From Thermoplasmatota archaeon (GTDB lineage Archaea > Thermoplasmatota > Penumbrarchaeia > JASLWR01), in the NCBI GenBank assembly GCA_030740765.1, contig JASLWR010000032.1, forward strand, positions 1-32,916: 32,916 nt of DNA, read 5' to 3'. The first letter of the stretch is position 1. Each line of letters starts with the position of its first letter. Of this stretch, positions 9,668-17,843 are shown in pieces. The position numbers were made by a program, and so were the translations under genes. The notes under the pieces are model-generated. The model did no database searches. It saw only the letters and a list, made by a program, of their open reading frames with translations, and had not been told where the DNA came from.

Positions 9668-10750
9668 ATGGAAAGAAAAATATACAATTTCTACGCCGGG
9701 CCCGCGACCCTCCCACGTCCGGTTCTGGAGAAGGCAAGAGATGAACTTCTTGATTACAATGGTACTGGGATGTCCATAATGGAGATATCTCACAGGAGCA
9801 AGGATTTCGACAAGGTGATGGAAGACGCCCAAGCAATGGTAAGGGAGTTGCATGGACTATCCGAAGAATATCACGTTCTTTTTTTGCAGGGCGGCGCCAG
9901 CACGCAGTTTGCCATGGTTCCCATGAATCTATGGATCGAGGGAAAGCTTCCCGACATTCTTGATACGGGAACTTGGTCCCAGAAGGCTATAATCGAGGCA
10001 AATATATTTGGCGGCTGCAATGTGATAGCCTCCAGCGCCGATAAGAAATATTCGTATATTCCCAAAGACTATCAACTTAATCCCGATGCCTCGTATTTCC
10101 ACTGCACCTCCAACAACACTATAAGGGGTACGGAGATGAAGATTTTCCCTGATACCGGGGACGTTCCCATGGTATGCGATATGAGTTCGGATTTTATGTC
10201 CAGGGTTCTGGATTTTGAAAGATTCGACCTCATCTATGCCGGAGCGCAGAAGAACCTGGGTCCGGCGGGGACCACAGTGGTTATCATCCGTGACGATCTC
10301 GTTGGAAATCACAGTGAGAAGATACATACCATGCTGCGTTACAAGACACACGTGGACAAGGGTTCCATGTTCAATACACCGCCTTGCTGGACAACCTATA
10401 TATGCAAGCTGTCAATGGATTATCTAAAGGAGATGGGCGGGCTAAAGGCTGTGGAGAAGATCAACAAGAGGAAGGCGAAGATCATATACGACGTGATAGA
10501 TGACAGTGACGCTTTCTATCTGGGCTATACTGCAAAAGACAGCCGTTCGCTGATGAACGTGACCTTCAACCTCTCCACCCCCGAGTTGGAATCGAAATGC
10601 GCCAAGGAAGCACTGGAATGGAACCTGGTGGGACTGAAGGGACATCGATCGGTAGGTGGAATGAGGGCGTCCATTTACAATGCCATGCCTCTTGAAGGCG
10701 TTGAGGTCCTGGCCGATTTCCTCACTACGTTCAAAGAATCGAACGAATAA
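9668..10750 (+). CDS. serC: Phosphoserine aminotransferase
   Basis: A class-V PLP-dependent aminotransferase that converts 3-phosphohydroxypyruvate and glutamate to O-phosphoserine and 2-oxoglutarate. Diagnostic parts are the N-terminal 'NFYAGPATLP', 'GTGMSIMEISHRSKDF', the PLP-phosphate region 'LQGGASTQFAMVPMN', and 'YAGAQKNLGPAG' with the Schiff-base Lys at about residue 195. The length of 360 is normal. Two ATGs are possible, 9662 and 9668. GAGG at 9657-9660 is one base from the first and seven from the second, so 9668 is preferred. An A/T-rich box at 9634-9645 could give an independent promoter, though co-transcription with the DUF1015 gene is equally likely. serA and a classical serB are not in the window. 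Confidence 0.95.
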   Translation: MERKIYNFYAGPATLPRPVLEKARDELLDYNGTGMSIMEISHRSKDFDKVMEDAQAMVRELHGLSEEYHVLFLQGGASTQFAMVPMNLWIEGKLPDILDTGTWSQKAIIEANIFGGCNVIASSADKKYSYIPKDYQLNPDASYFHCTSNNTIRGTEMKIFPDTGDVPMVCDMSSDFMSRVLDFERFDLIYAGAQKNLGPAGTTVVIIRDDLVGNHSEKIHTMLRYKTHVDKGSMFNTPPCWTTYICKLSMDYLKEMGGLKAVEKINKRKAKIIYDVIDDSDAFYLGYTAKDSRSLMNVTFNLSTPELESKCAKEALEWNLVGLKGHRSVGGMRASIYNAMPLEGVEVLADFLTTFKESNE

Positions 10751-10798
10751 TCCGTCTGAAAATTTGGCTGTACCGAGCGTGTTGCCTGACGGAAAAGG

Positions 10799-10805
10799 TT
10801 ATATG
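10799..10805 (+). promoter_or_regulatory. TATA-like box for the dCTP deaminase-fold gene
   Basis: TTATATG sits about 50 bases before the chosen start. A transcript beginning about 25 bases downstream would include GGAGGG at 10837-10842, seven bases before the ATG at 10850. This supports that ATG over the in-frame ATGs at 10814 and 10835. Confidence 0.5.
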
Positions 10806-10849
10806 TATCGGTTTTGTTTACCACATATAGATTTATGGAGGGAACGTCA

Positions 10850-11296
10850 ATGGAACTGATGGCAGGAAATGAGATAATCGAACATATTGGAAATACGATC
10901 CACAAGGATACACAGCAGAACGATCATTATTTGGATTTGACAGTAAAACATATTTTTCTTCTATCCGGAAAGGGTGCGGTGGATTTCGGTGGAAGCGACC
11001 ATATTATTCGACCCAGGAAGGAAATTCCCCCGCAAAAAATTGAGACTGAGGACGAGTACGGATGGTGGCACCTCACCGGAGGCACCTATCTCATCCAGTT
11101 CAATGAATCGCTGGAGCTAGGGAATCTGGCGGGAATCATCACCCCTCACACGAGGCTGCTGAACAGCGGGGCCTTCCACGCGCCGAGGATCGTGACCGGT
11201 AACATGTCCGTGGTGGAGATACACCTGATGGTGGGGACCCAGGGCATTGATATCAAGGAAAATGCGCGGGTTTCCTCGTTGTATGTTATGAAGTGA
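10850..11296 (+). CDS. dCTP deaminase/dUTPase-superfamily protein
   Basis: A 148-residue protein with the all-beta fold pattern of the dCTP deaminase/dUTPase superfamily: the early 'DLTV..IFLL' strands, 'GTYLIQFNESLELG' (the family's stability and positioning strand), 'GIITPHTRLLNSGAFHAP' in place of the usual 'RSSLGR.GL' motif, and a C-terminal 'GIDIKENARVSSLYV' like the family's 'GI.I..GD.IAQL'. Homologues act on deoxyuridine or deoxycytidine triphosphates in pyrimidine nucleotide turnover. The region that normally carries the catalytic acid does not show the canonical D-x-G pattern, so activity is uncertain. The start at 10850 was chosen for its good Shine-Dalgarno. A hairpin/T-tract follows the gene. 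Confidence 0.75.
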   Translation: MELMAGNEIIEHIGNTIHKDTQQNDHYLDLTVKHIFLLSGKGAVDFGGSDHIIRPRKEIPPQKIETEDEYGWWHLTGGTYLIQFNESLELGNLAGIITPHTRLLNSGAFHAPRIVTGNMSVVEIHLMVGTQGIDIKENARVSSLYVMK

Positions 11297-11311
11297 TCCA
11301 TTCATCAATAG

Positions 11312-11343
11312 AATATCCCAAAATGGATATTTACTTTTTTTTT
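11312..11343 (+). terminator. Hairpin plus T9 after the dCTP deaminase-fold gene
   Basis: AATATCC (11312-11318) and GGATATT (11325-11331) form a 7-bp stem, followed by a run of nine T at 11335-11343. It begins 15 bases after the stop codon. Confidence 0.7.
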
Positions 11344-11461
11344 CTGTTGATTATTTTTAAATAGGTATTTTACTTTTATTAAAATAACCGAAAAGTATAA
11401 TAATACCTTGAAGTATATAATACATAGAACTTCTATGTACTGTGCATCTCTTGGTGTTCGA

Positions 11462-11830
11462 ATGGATAATGTTGAGAATTTCAAAAACAAGGTCGAACGG
11501 GAAATGAGATCTGGTTTCATTGCTCTGCTGTCGTTATATGTAATCGATGATAGTGCTGAACCGATCTATGGATATAAGATTATCCAGAAACTCAATGATG
11601 CTACAAAGGGAAAATTGAAGTTTCAGGAAGGTACGGTATATCCGATCCTTCGGTACCTTCAAAAACAGAAGTTCATGACCTCTTATCTTGGTGAATCGCC
11701 GAAGGGAGCGCCCAGGAAATACTACAAGATTACTGATCAGGGCACGGCCGCGCTTCAAGAGGGTTTAAAGTCCTGGCAGAATTTACGTGACATATTGAGC
11801 GGAATTTTTCAAAGTCTGGAGGTAAAATGA
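11462..11830 (+). CDS. PadR-family transcriptional regulator
   Basis: A 122-residue winged-helix regulator from the Met at 11462. PadR hallmarks are 'ALLSLYVI', 'YGYKIIQKLND', 'GTVYPILRYLQKQKFM' and 'GAPRKYYKITDQG'. PadR proteins usually bind as dimers to an operator near their own gene and repress it. The in-frame ATG at 11408 would add 18 residues lacking family similarity. The stop overlaps the start of the next gene (ATGA), the classic arrangement of a PadR regulator with a HAAS-domain partner; the two are surely co-transcribed. The effector is unknown. Confidence 0.92.
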   Translation: MDNVENFKNKVEREMRSGFIALLSLYVIDDSAEPIYGYKIIQKLNDATKGKLKFQEGTVYPILRYLQKQKFMTSYLGESPKGAPRKYYKITDQGTAALQEGLKSWQNLRDILSGIFQSLEVK

Positions 11831-14093
11831 TGTATATGCTACCAGAGATCCGGTCCTATTTGAAAAAAATTGAAAATGAGCTTGTGGAGATTGATAGAAA
11901 GCAGAAAAAATCCATAATCGAGGAGATCGAAGGGCACCTGCTTGAAAAGATCGAGCAGGCCCAGGGTTCCGATGGGAATGAATTATCATCGAGCGAGATC
12001 AAGAAGATGCTTAAAGAATTTGGCGAGCCCGAAGAAATCTCCAAGGAATACCTGAGACAATTATCCGATGAGAAAATATCCAAACGAGGAAAAGGGAAAT
12101 CCTCGGTAAAACGGGTGATATTCTCGTTGATCGCCATATGCATAGTAGCAACAATTATCATAGCGGGATTTGTCTATTTCGGGAAGGACGATGGAAAAAA
12201 AGAGGATGAAAAGAAGATAATTATTGAGGGAAAAGGCCTCGACGATATCCAGATTGGAGATGATTTATCCAAGATCATTGAGGTTTTCGGTGATCCCGAA
12301 AGCAGGAGCGAAACCGATACATTCATTTGGGTGAAATACCACGAGAAGAACGGTCTTGATTTTCTTTTATCTAAACAAACGGGGACGATAACCGAGATTC
12401 GCTTCAATGTAGGTTTCAACGGAAATCTCGAATCGGGACTTACCATAGGATCAGCACTGGAACTGGTCCTTGACAAATATGACGGTGCAAAGAAAACTCT
12501 GAAAACAAATCGTGAAGGGTTGGAAACCTTTTTATTCGGCGGTGATAAAGTATTGTATGAACAGGTGGATGGAAATGGTGTGACAACGACATATAAATTC
12601 ATTCATGATGAAAAGGGAATACTTTTCTGGTTCGGTGCAGATAAAAATGTGACTCAAATTGTGGTTTTTAATCCATATTATGGTATACCTGACATCGCTC
12701 CAAAGTGGCTTGGCTTGATGCAAACGGAAGATATGCAGGAAAGAATAATCGGTTGGTACGGCGAACCTGAAGAAAAGGTGGCAACAGATGACACGATCTG
12801 GATGGTATATCATGAGCTTGCTGGAATCGATTTTCTCATAAGTAACGACACAAAAGAAGTAATCGAGGTCCGGTTTAACAAAGGCTTCGATTATGCTACG
12901 ATCAATCAGATTTCCATCGGCTCGTCTTTAAACGATGTCCTTGCCACGAGTGGTGGGGCAAAAAAGACTGTCACTACAAGTTTGAATGGCCGTCAAAATT
13001 TGGTTTATGGTGTGGACCGGGTTCTTTATGAACAGATGGATACCGATAACAAAACAACCGCATATATGTTTATCAATGCCCCGGAGGGCATCCTTTTTTG
13101 GTTTGATATCAATAAAACAGTTACCCAGATAGTAGTATTTCAACCATATTCGAGTATAGATATCAAAGAAGGATTTGGATTGAACTATGTCAAAATAGGA
13201 GACGATCTGGACAAAATAATCGATCTGTACGGCATACCGGAAAAAAGGGAAGAGACCGACAGTACAATTTGGATAGTATATCGCGAGGGAGCAGGAATTG
13301 ATTTTCTTTTATCCAAAGAAACGGAGAAGATTGTGGAGATCAGATTCAACACTGGTTTTCACGGAAGCCTGCAGTCAGGTATTGCTATCGGGTCGACCTT
13401 TGATTCAGTCTTCATCGAGTATGGGAGTGCGGAGAAAACAGTAAAAACAAACCCAGAAGGAGTCGCGATTTCTGTTTTCGGTAGAAATAAAGTGATGTAT
13501 GAAGTACTTGATGGGAACGGCGAGATATCAGCGTATAAATTCATTCGTGATGATATGGGAATCGTTTTCTGGTTTGGCAAGGATCGAAATGTAACACAGA
13601 TAGTAGTAAAAACCCCCAATAATGAGAAACCAGATATTGGTAGCACTTGGCTCAGTATTATCCAAATGGGCGATATGGAGGAAAGAATATTTGGTTGGTA
13701 CGGGGAACCGGAAGAAAAGGTGGCAACAGATGACACGATCGGAATGGTATATCGTGAGCTTACGGGAATTGATTTTCTCATAGATAATAAACAAAAAAAT
13801 TACTTGAGGTTAGATTCAACGAAGGATTTGATTGGGCAACGATCAACCAGGTTTCAATTGGTTCGCCAATGGATGAAGTGTTGAACCTCAGCGGAGGCGA
13901 GAACAAGACTGTTCAGATCAGCGCGAATGATACTTTAAATCTAAGTCACGGCTCCTACAGAGTGCTTTATGAGATCGTGGACGATGGGAATAATACTGTC
14001 TCATACAAGTTCATCGATGCGAAGAAGGGAATATTGTACTGGTTCGATCTCGACGGCAAATCGACTCAGATCGTAGTATTTGATCCCTATTAA
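11827..14093 (+). CDS. HAAS-domain membrane protein with four repeats, one-base frameshift
   Basis: The uninterrupted frame runs from 11827 to 13884, but similarity continues in another frame to the stop at 14091-14093. Joined, the product would be about 755 residues. Residues 1-85 form the helical HAAS (DUF1700-like) domain that accompanies PadR regulators; one membrane helix is at about 96-117; four related units of about 155 residues follow (about 137, 294, 449 and 608). In unit 4 the frame breaks at the A7 run 13793-13799: one extra A restores 'LLEVRFNEGFDWATINQ', which matches unit 2 ('VIEVRFNKGFDYATINQ'). This could be an assembly homopolymer error, a real mutation, or -1 slippage on A AAA AAT. 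GGAGGT at 11818-11823 favours the ATG at 11827 or 11830. The repeats look like a sensor or ligand-binding ectodomain; function unknown. Confidence 0.8.
12235..14090 (+). repeat. Four internal protein repeats in an A-B-A-B order
   Basis: Units begin at 12235, 12706, 13171 and 13648. Each runs from an 'IGDDL..II..YG.PE' opening through 'IDFL(L/I)S' and 'RFN.GF' to 'GI.FWF....TQIVV'. Unit 1 is closest to unit 3 and unit 2 to unit 4, including long runs of identical DNA such as the start of units 2 and 4. A two-unit module of about 940 bases was therefore duplicated in tandem. Confidence 0.85.
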
Positions 14094-14168
14094 TCGATAT
14101 TAAGCTCATAGTATCCTTCGGTACCGTATCAGTGAATCTCTATCATATTGCAGTGATATGAGATTTGA

Positions 14169-14756
14169 TCAGAGTTCGGAGATTCTCTTACCAACGATGT
14201 TCAGGTAAGCAATGTCGCAATCGAAAGCTTTCTCATAGTCGTCTTCACGCATGTGCAGCAAAAATAGATTTCCAAGATCTACGATCATCCCATCCTTGAA
14301 ACTCGCTCTGCGATCCAGTTTCAGTGCCTCTGTGAAATAATTGATTGCCATCTCCGTATTGTTCTTGGATCGGTATATTTGTGCAATTATTCTCAGGTCG
14401 GTTCCATCGCAGAATTTATGGTCATTCTCAAATGCCATCCTTAACGATTTTTTCATAAAAAGCAATGCATTTTCACAATCCCCCTCTTTAAGAAACCTGT
14501 CACTTAATTCCCGATAATGTTTCCTCATTTTTCGAGTATTCCGTTTTGTACGCCAATATATCGAAATAGCGACAATTCCACCAATAATTATCATGATACC
14601 AAGTGGAATAATAAATTCCTCGATTTGAATGGATATTGCTGTTGTCTGTGTTTCGGTTGTTGGCGATTGGGAGCAAAAATCCGCAAGGAGGTTTGGATTT
14701 GCGAGACCATTTATTCCCCGACTGAATATATTCATTTCATACACCAATACATCCAT
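14169..14756 (-). CDS. TPR-containing single-pass membrane protein
   Basis: A 195-residue protein. A short N-terminal segment (about 1-45, Thr-rich near the helix) precedes one strong membrane helix (about 49-68) and a basic run (KRNTRKMRKH). The C-terminal two thirds are helical tetratricopeptide-like repeats ('GDCENALLFMKKSLRMAFE', 'NNTEMAINYFTEALKLD', 'DYEKAFDCDIAYL'), which usually mediate protein contacts on the cytosolic side. The start could also be the Met at 14735. It converges on the HAAS gene with 75 bases between stops. Partner unknown. Confidence 0.75.
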   Translation of the reverse strand: MDVLVYEMNIFSRGINGLANPNLLADFCSQSPTTETQTTAISIQIEEFIIPLGIMIIIGGIVAISIYWRTKRNTRKMRKHYRELSDRFLKEGDCENALLFMKKSLRMAFENDHKFCDGTDLRIIAQIYRSKNNTEMAINYFTEALKLDRRASFKDGMIVDLGNLFLLHMREDDYEKAFDCDIAYLNIVGKRISEL

Positions 14757-15070
14757 GTGCCTCGGACTATATTAAAAAACGGTGTTCATGAGAGGTGCAT
14801 GAACCGAGGTATATTCAACATCCAAACAGGAATTGTTTATTTCACAATCTGGTCGCTCGAACCAAACTACGCGAGAGAGCAAGTTGAAGCAAAAAGGAAT
14901 GAGAGGTATACCTTCCTCCATGCATCGAGGGTTATGGGAATTTACCCGGTTTGAGGTTCCAAACCCCTATCGATATCCTTCGCTATTTCCGCTTAGACGG
15001 AGCAAATTGCTAAAAATGAGCGCCAAACAGAACCCAATGATTTTATACTAAAAATAATATAACTGCATAC
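14757..15070. other. Divergent intergenic region with nested inverted repeats
   Basis: This 314-base gap separates the TPR gene from atpD. CCTCGG (14760-14765) pairs with CCGAGG (14804-14809), and inside it GTTCATG (14784-14790) pairs with CATGAAC (14798-14804), next to the TPR start. A TATA-like TTTTATAC at 15041-15048 stands about 25 bases before the atpD ATG, with no Shine-Dalgarno, which fits a leaderless transcript. No convincing open frame lies between them. Confidence 0.5.
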
Positions 15071-15745
15071 ATGGCCTCGGAGGTTATGGAGAATATAAAA
15101 CCCACGCGAATGGAACTCTTGAAGCTCAGGAAAAAGACCGCATTGGCCGAAAAGGGTCACAAGCTCCTGGGTGAAAAAAGAGACGCCCTCGTGGTGGAAT
15201 TCCTGAAGATCATCAAGGAAAGGGCAAAGGTTCGGCGTAGTGTGAACGCCGACCTCGCCGAATCGTATTTGGCTCTTTCCAAGGTTAAAATGACCATGGG
15301 TGAGAACTCTCTCAATGAGGCATTGAAGGGTATACCTCCCCTTGAAGGGATCGAGCTGGATCACCTCAATATCATGGGCATAAAAGTACCGAAACTCGCC
15401 TGGAACCCTGGAGACCGAAGCGGTATTAATTATTCCCTGATCGATACCAATGCCTATATGGACGAGGCCGTGGAAGATTTCAACAAGGTGATGGAAAATT
15501 TATTTCATTTGGCCGAAATAGAAGGGTCCATCGAGAGTTTAGCGGTGGAGATCGAGAAGACGAAACGGCGGGTAAACGCTCTCGAATATATTTTTCTACC
15601 CCGTCTCAAGGCCACCCAGAAGTACATTGAGATGAGGCTTCAGGAGAGGGAGCGGGAAGATTTCTTCCGCCGGAAGAAGATCAAAAGCATAATGGAGCAG
15701 CAGAGGGCGGAGGAAGAAAGATTGTTAGGTGAGAGCCTGGTATGA
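15071..15745 (+). CDS. atpD: A/V-type ATP synthase subunit D
   Basis: A 224-residue subunit D, the central-stalk coiled coil that turns within the A3B3 head and couples to the membrane ring. The N-terminus 'IKPTRMELLKLRKKTALAEKGHKLL' region, 'KRDALVVEFLKII', and the C-terminal long helix ('RRVNALEYIFLPRLKATQKYI') are diagnostic. Length is normal (about 205-225). The other ATPase genes are absent from the window; normally D lies near the end of the A-ATPase operon. It is followed by a small membrane-protein gene 10 bases on and an archaeosortase, likely in one transcript. Confidence 0.95.
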   Translation: MASEVMENIKPTRMELLKLRKKTALAEKGHKLLGEKRDALVVEFLKIIKERAKVRRSVNADLAESYLALSKVKMTMGENSLNEALKGIPPLEGIELDHLNIMGIKVPKLAWNPGDRSGINYSLIDTNAYMDEAVEDFNKVMENLFHLAEIEGSIESLAVEIEKTKRRVNALEYIFLPRLKATQKYIEMRLQEREREDFFRRKKIKSIMEQQRAEEERLLGESLV

Positions 15746-15755
15746 GGAATGCCTG

Positions 15756-15911
15756 ATGAACCACCCCGATCCTGTGATCTCCAAGTGGTTGTCCGATCCG
15801 AAAAAAGCGAGAAAGTTTCATATGTTTGTCACGGCCGCTCTGATCGGTGCCATGCTGAGCCTTACTGTGGGCGGTATTGTATTCGTCCTTGCTGTGGCCG
15901 GAGTATTTTAG
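15756..15911 (+). CDS. Small membrane protein after atpD
   Basis: A 51-residue peptide from the ATG at 15756, preceded by GAGG at 15744-15747 (spacing eight). It begins with a polar segment containing 'WLSDPKKARKFH' and ends in a hydrophobic helix pair or one long helix (about 22-51) rich in Ala, Val and Gly. No family is recognised. Its place between atpD and an archaeosortase, with short gaps, suggests co-expression. A role as an accessory membrane peptide is guesswork. Confidence 0.65.
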   Translation: MNHPDPVISKWLSDPKKARKFHMFVTAALIGAMLSLTVGGIVFVLAVAGVF

Positions 15912-15941
15912 CAATATAAATGAAATGGATGGAACGATAAA

Positions 15942-16877
15942 TTGACGAATTCCACGTTTCTAGGGCTGTTGGATGCCGGGCTTTTTATGGGGCTCGCAAG
16001 CATGGGCCTTGGATATTATTTCAAACCCCGGATCCGGCACAGCCTGGTTATGTGCGGCTACGTGATATATGCCCTGTACTGGGGTTTCTGGTCGGTACTC
16101 TATATGACGTGGGAGAACAATCCCACCAATGCCATATTTACGGTAATGGGGGTCGGTGTTTTCGCTTATCTTGCATATCACGAGTACCTGAATCATACAA
16201 GGAACGAATATCTCACTGCAATGCACTGGGCTGCGAAGGGTACGGCTTTAACCGCCTTTCTATACCTCATGATCGAGCGGGTGGAAGCGGTAGGTGGGTA
16301 CATAGTTTATGCAACTGCATGGCAGACCATGAAGATAATGAATTGGATCGGATACGAACCTAAAGGATTCCCCGTGACTCTCGGGAATCTATTCTATGAT
16401 GCAAACGGTCCCAGAGTTCCTCTTCATGGGAGCGGGATCGCAATTATCCTCGCCTGCACTGGCATTCAGGCCATGATCCTGTTCTTTGTGTTCAATATTT
16501 ATTTGAAAGCGGACGCCAAAAGAAAATTCAAAGCCTTCCTGATGACAGTTCCCGTGATTTATGTAGCAAACCAGTTCAGGAACATTGCTATTATCTTCAT
16601 GACCGAACGAAATATCACTCTGGGTATTTCAGACGATGCTTTCAACCTCGCACATAATTGGGTGGGAAAGGGTTTTTCATTTCTCGTTCTTATAGGAATA
16701 GTGATCTATACGTTCAAGGTTCTGCCGGAGGCGCTGGATAATCTGTTTACATTGTTCGATCTTCATAAAAGGGATAAGGGTAAAGTAAGTCAAGGAAAAC
16801 TTGTCCTTCCGAAGAATGAGAAACCGACTGAGGATAAGGATGGGAAGGAAGAATCCGGTCTTGAAAAAACCGATTAA
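15942..16877 (+). CDS. Archaeosortase/exosortase-family transpeptidase
   Basis: A 311-residue polytopic membrane protein with about eight hydrophobic helices. The archaeosortase catalytic triad is visible: Cys172 in 'ILACTGIQAM', Arg213 in 'VANQFRNIAII' and His238 in 'LAHNWVGKGFSF'. These enzymes cut C-terminal sorting signals (PGF-CTERM and relatives) and move proteins to a lipid anchor on the outer membrane face. The initiator is TTG at 15942, with GGATGGA about ten bases upstream; no ATG fits in frame before the first helix. The last 50 residues are charged and probably cytosolic. The surface proteins in this window have cytosolic tails after their anchors, so they are not obvious substrates. 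The subclass (ArtA or other) is not decided here. Confidence 0.88.
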   Translation: MTNSTFLGLLDAGLFMGLASMGLGYYFKPRIRHSLVMCGYVIYALYWGFWSVLYMTWENNPTNAIFTVMGVGVFAYLAYHEYLNHTRNEYLTAMHWAAKGTALTAFLYLMIERVEAVGGYIVYATAWQTMKIMNWIGYEPKGFPVTLGNLFYDANGPRVPLHGSGIAIILACTGIQAMILFFVFNIYLKADAKRKFKAFLMTVPVIYVANQFRNIAIIFMTERNITLGISDDAFNLAHNWVGKGFSFLVLIGIVIYTFKVLPEALDNLFTLFDLHKRDKGKVSQGKLVLPKNEKPTEDKDGKEESGLEKTD

Positions 16878-16903
16878 TGATCTGATCCTGTTATTCTAAT
16901 TGC

Positions 16904-17833
16904 TTACAGATCCACCAGTCCCAGCAGGTACACCATTATTGCTTTTTGTATATGTAATCTATTTTCAGCCTGGTCGAATACCACCGAATTATTGGAGTCC
17001 ATCACCGAATCGGTGACCTCCTGACCCCTGTGGGCCGGAAGGCAGTGCATGAATATGTACTCCTCGTCGGCGAGAGCAGCCATATCCCCATTCACCTGAT
17101 AAGGAGTGAAGGTCGATATCCTGTCGCAGGTCTCACTCTCATCTCCCATGGATACCCAGGTATCGGTATAGATGATATCGGCATTCATAATGGCTTCTCG
17201 TGGTGAATTTATTATATTGATCTCGGCGTGGGTCCTCTCGGCCATCCTCATAGCCTCTTTGATTATTTTTTCATTCGGTCCGTGATTCGGCGGTGTGGCA
17301 ATGGAGATATCCAGGCCAACGGCTGCCGAGGCCAAAAGAAGCGAGTTGCATACGTTGTTCCCATCCCCCAAGTAAGCCAATTTGAGGTCTTCGAATCTTA
17401 TTTTCTTCTCGTAGATAGTAAGCAGGTCCGCTAGAGCCTGGCATGGGTGTTCCAGATCATCAAGAGCATTGATTACCGGCACAGTTGAGTTCTCGGCAAG
17501 TTTTATAACATTACAGTGGTCGAACGCACGGTACATGATTATATCCAGGTACCGTGACATAACCCTTGAGGTGTCGGAAATGGTTTCGCCGCGCCCCATT
17601 TGCAGATCGTTTCTGCTCATGTAGATGGCCTGCGCTCCCAACTGTACCGCACCTACCTCGAAGGAGAGTCTTGTCCTGGTGGAAGGTTTCTCGAATATCA
17701 TCCCCAGAGTCTGCCCTTCCATGGGCGCGTATCTTTCGCCGATCCTGGTTTTTTCCTTAATTTCCAGTGCCAGATCCAGCAGGTCTCTGATCTTATCTTC
17801 TACATCCAGTATCGAAATCAGATGCTTTACCAT
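16904..17833 (-). CDS. argF: Ornithine carbamoyltransferase
   Basis: A 309-residue enzyme that makes citrulline from ornithine and carbamoyl phosphate in arginine synthesis. The carbamoyl-phosphate motif STRTR is at 51-55, 'HPCQALADL' near 133 and 'HCLPAHRG' near 265, with the SMG-type ornithine loop in 'WVSMGDE'. Start at 17833 follows AGGGGTGA at good spacing; the longer frame from 17875 overlaps the upstream gene and adds unrelated residues. It lies ten bases after the six-TM protein gene and so appears to be the last gene of the FtsZ-like operon, though its function has no evident link. Confidence 0.96.
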   Translation of the reverse strand: MVKHLISILDVEDKIRDLLDLALEIKEKTRIGERYAPMEGQTLGMIFEKPSTRTRLSFEVGAVQLGAQAIYMSRNDLQMGRGETISDTSRVMSRYLDIIMYRAFDHCNVIKLAENSTVPVINALDDLEHPCQALADLLTIYEKKIRFEDLKLAYLGDGNNVCNSLLLASAAVGLDISIATPPNHGPNEKIIKEAMRMAERTHAEINIINSPREAIMNADIIYTDTWVSMGDESETCDRISTFTPYQVNGDMAALADEEYIFMHCLPAHRGQEVTDSVMDSNNSVVFDQAENRLHIQKAIMVYLLGLVDL

Positions 17834-17843
17834 CCGTTCACCC

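Noticed and set aside
10675-10905. Minus-strand frame between serC and the dCTP deaminase-fold gene
   Set aside because: It overlaps the end of serC and the promoter and start of the next gene, and it has no similarity.
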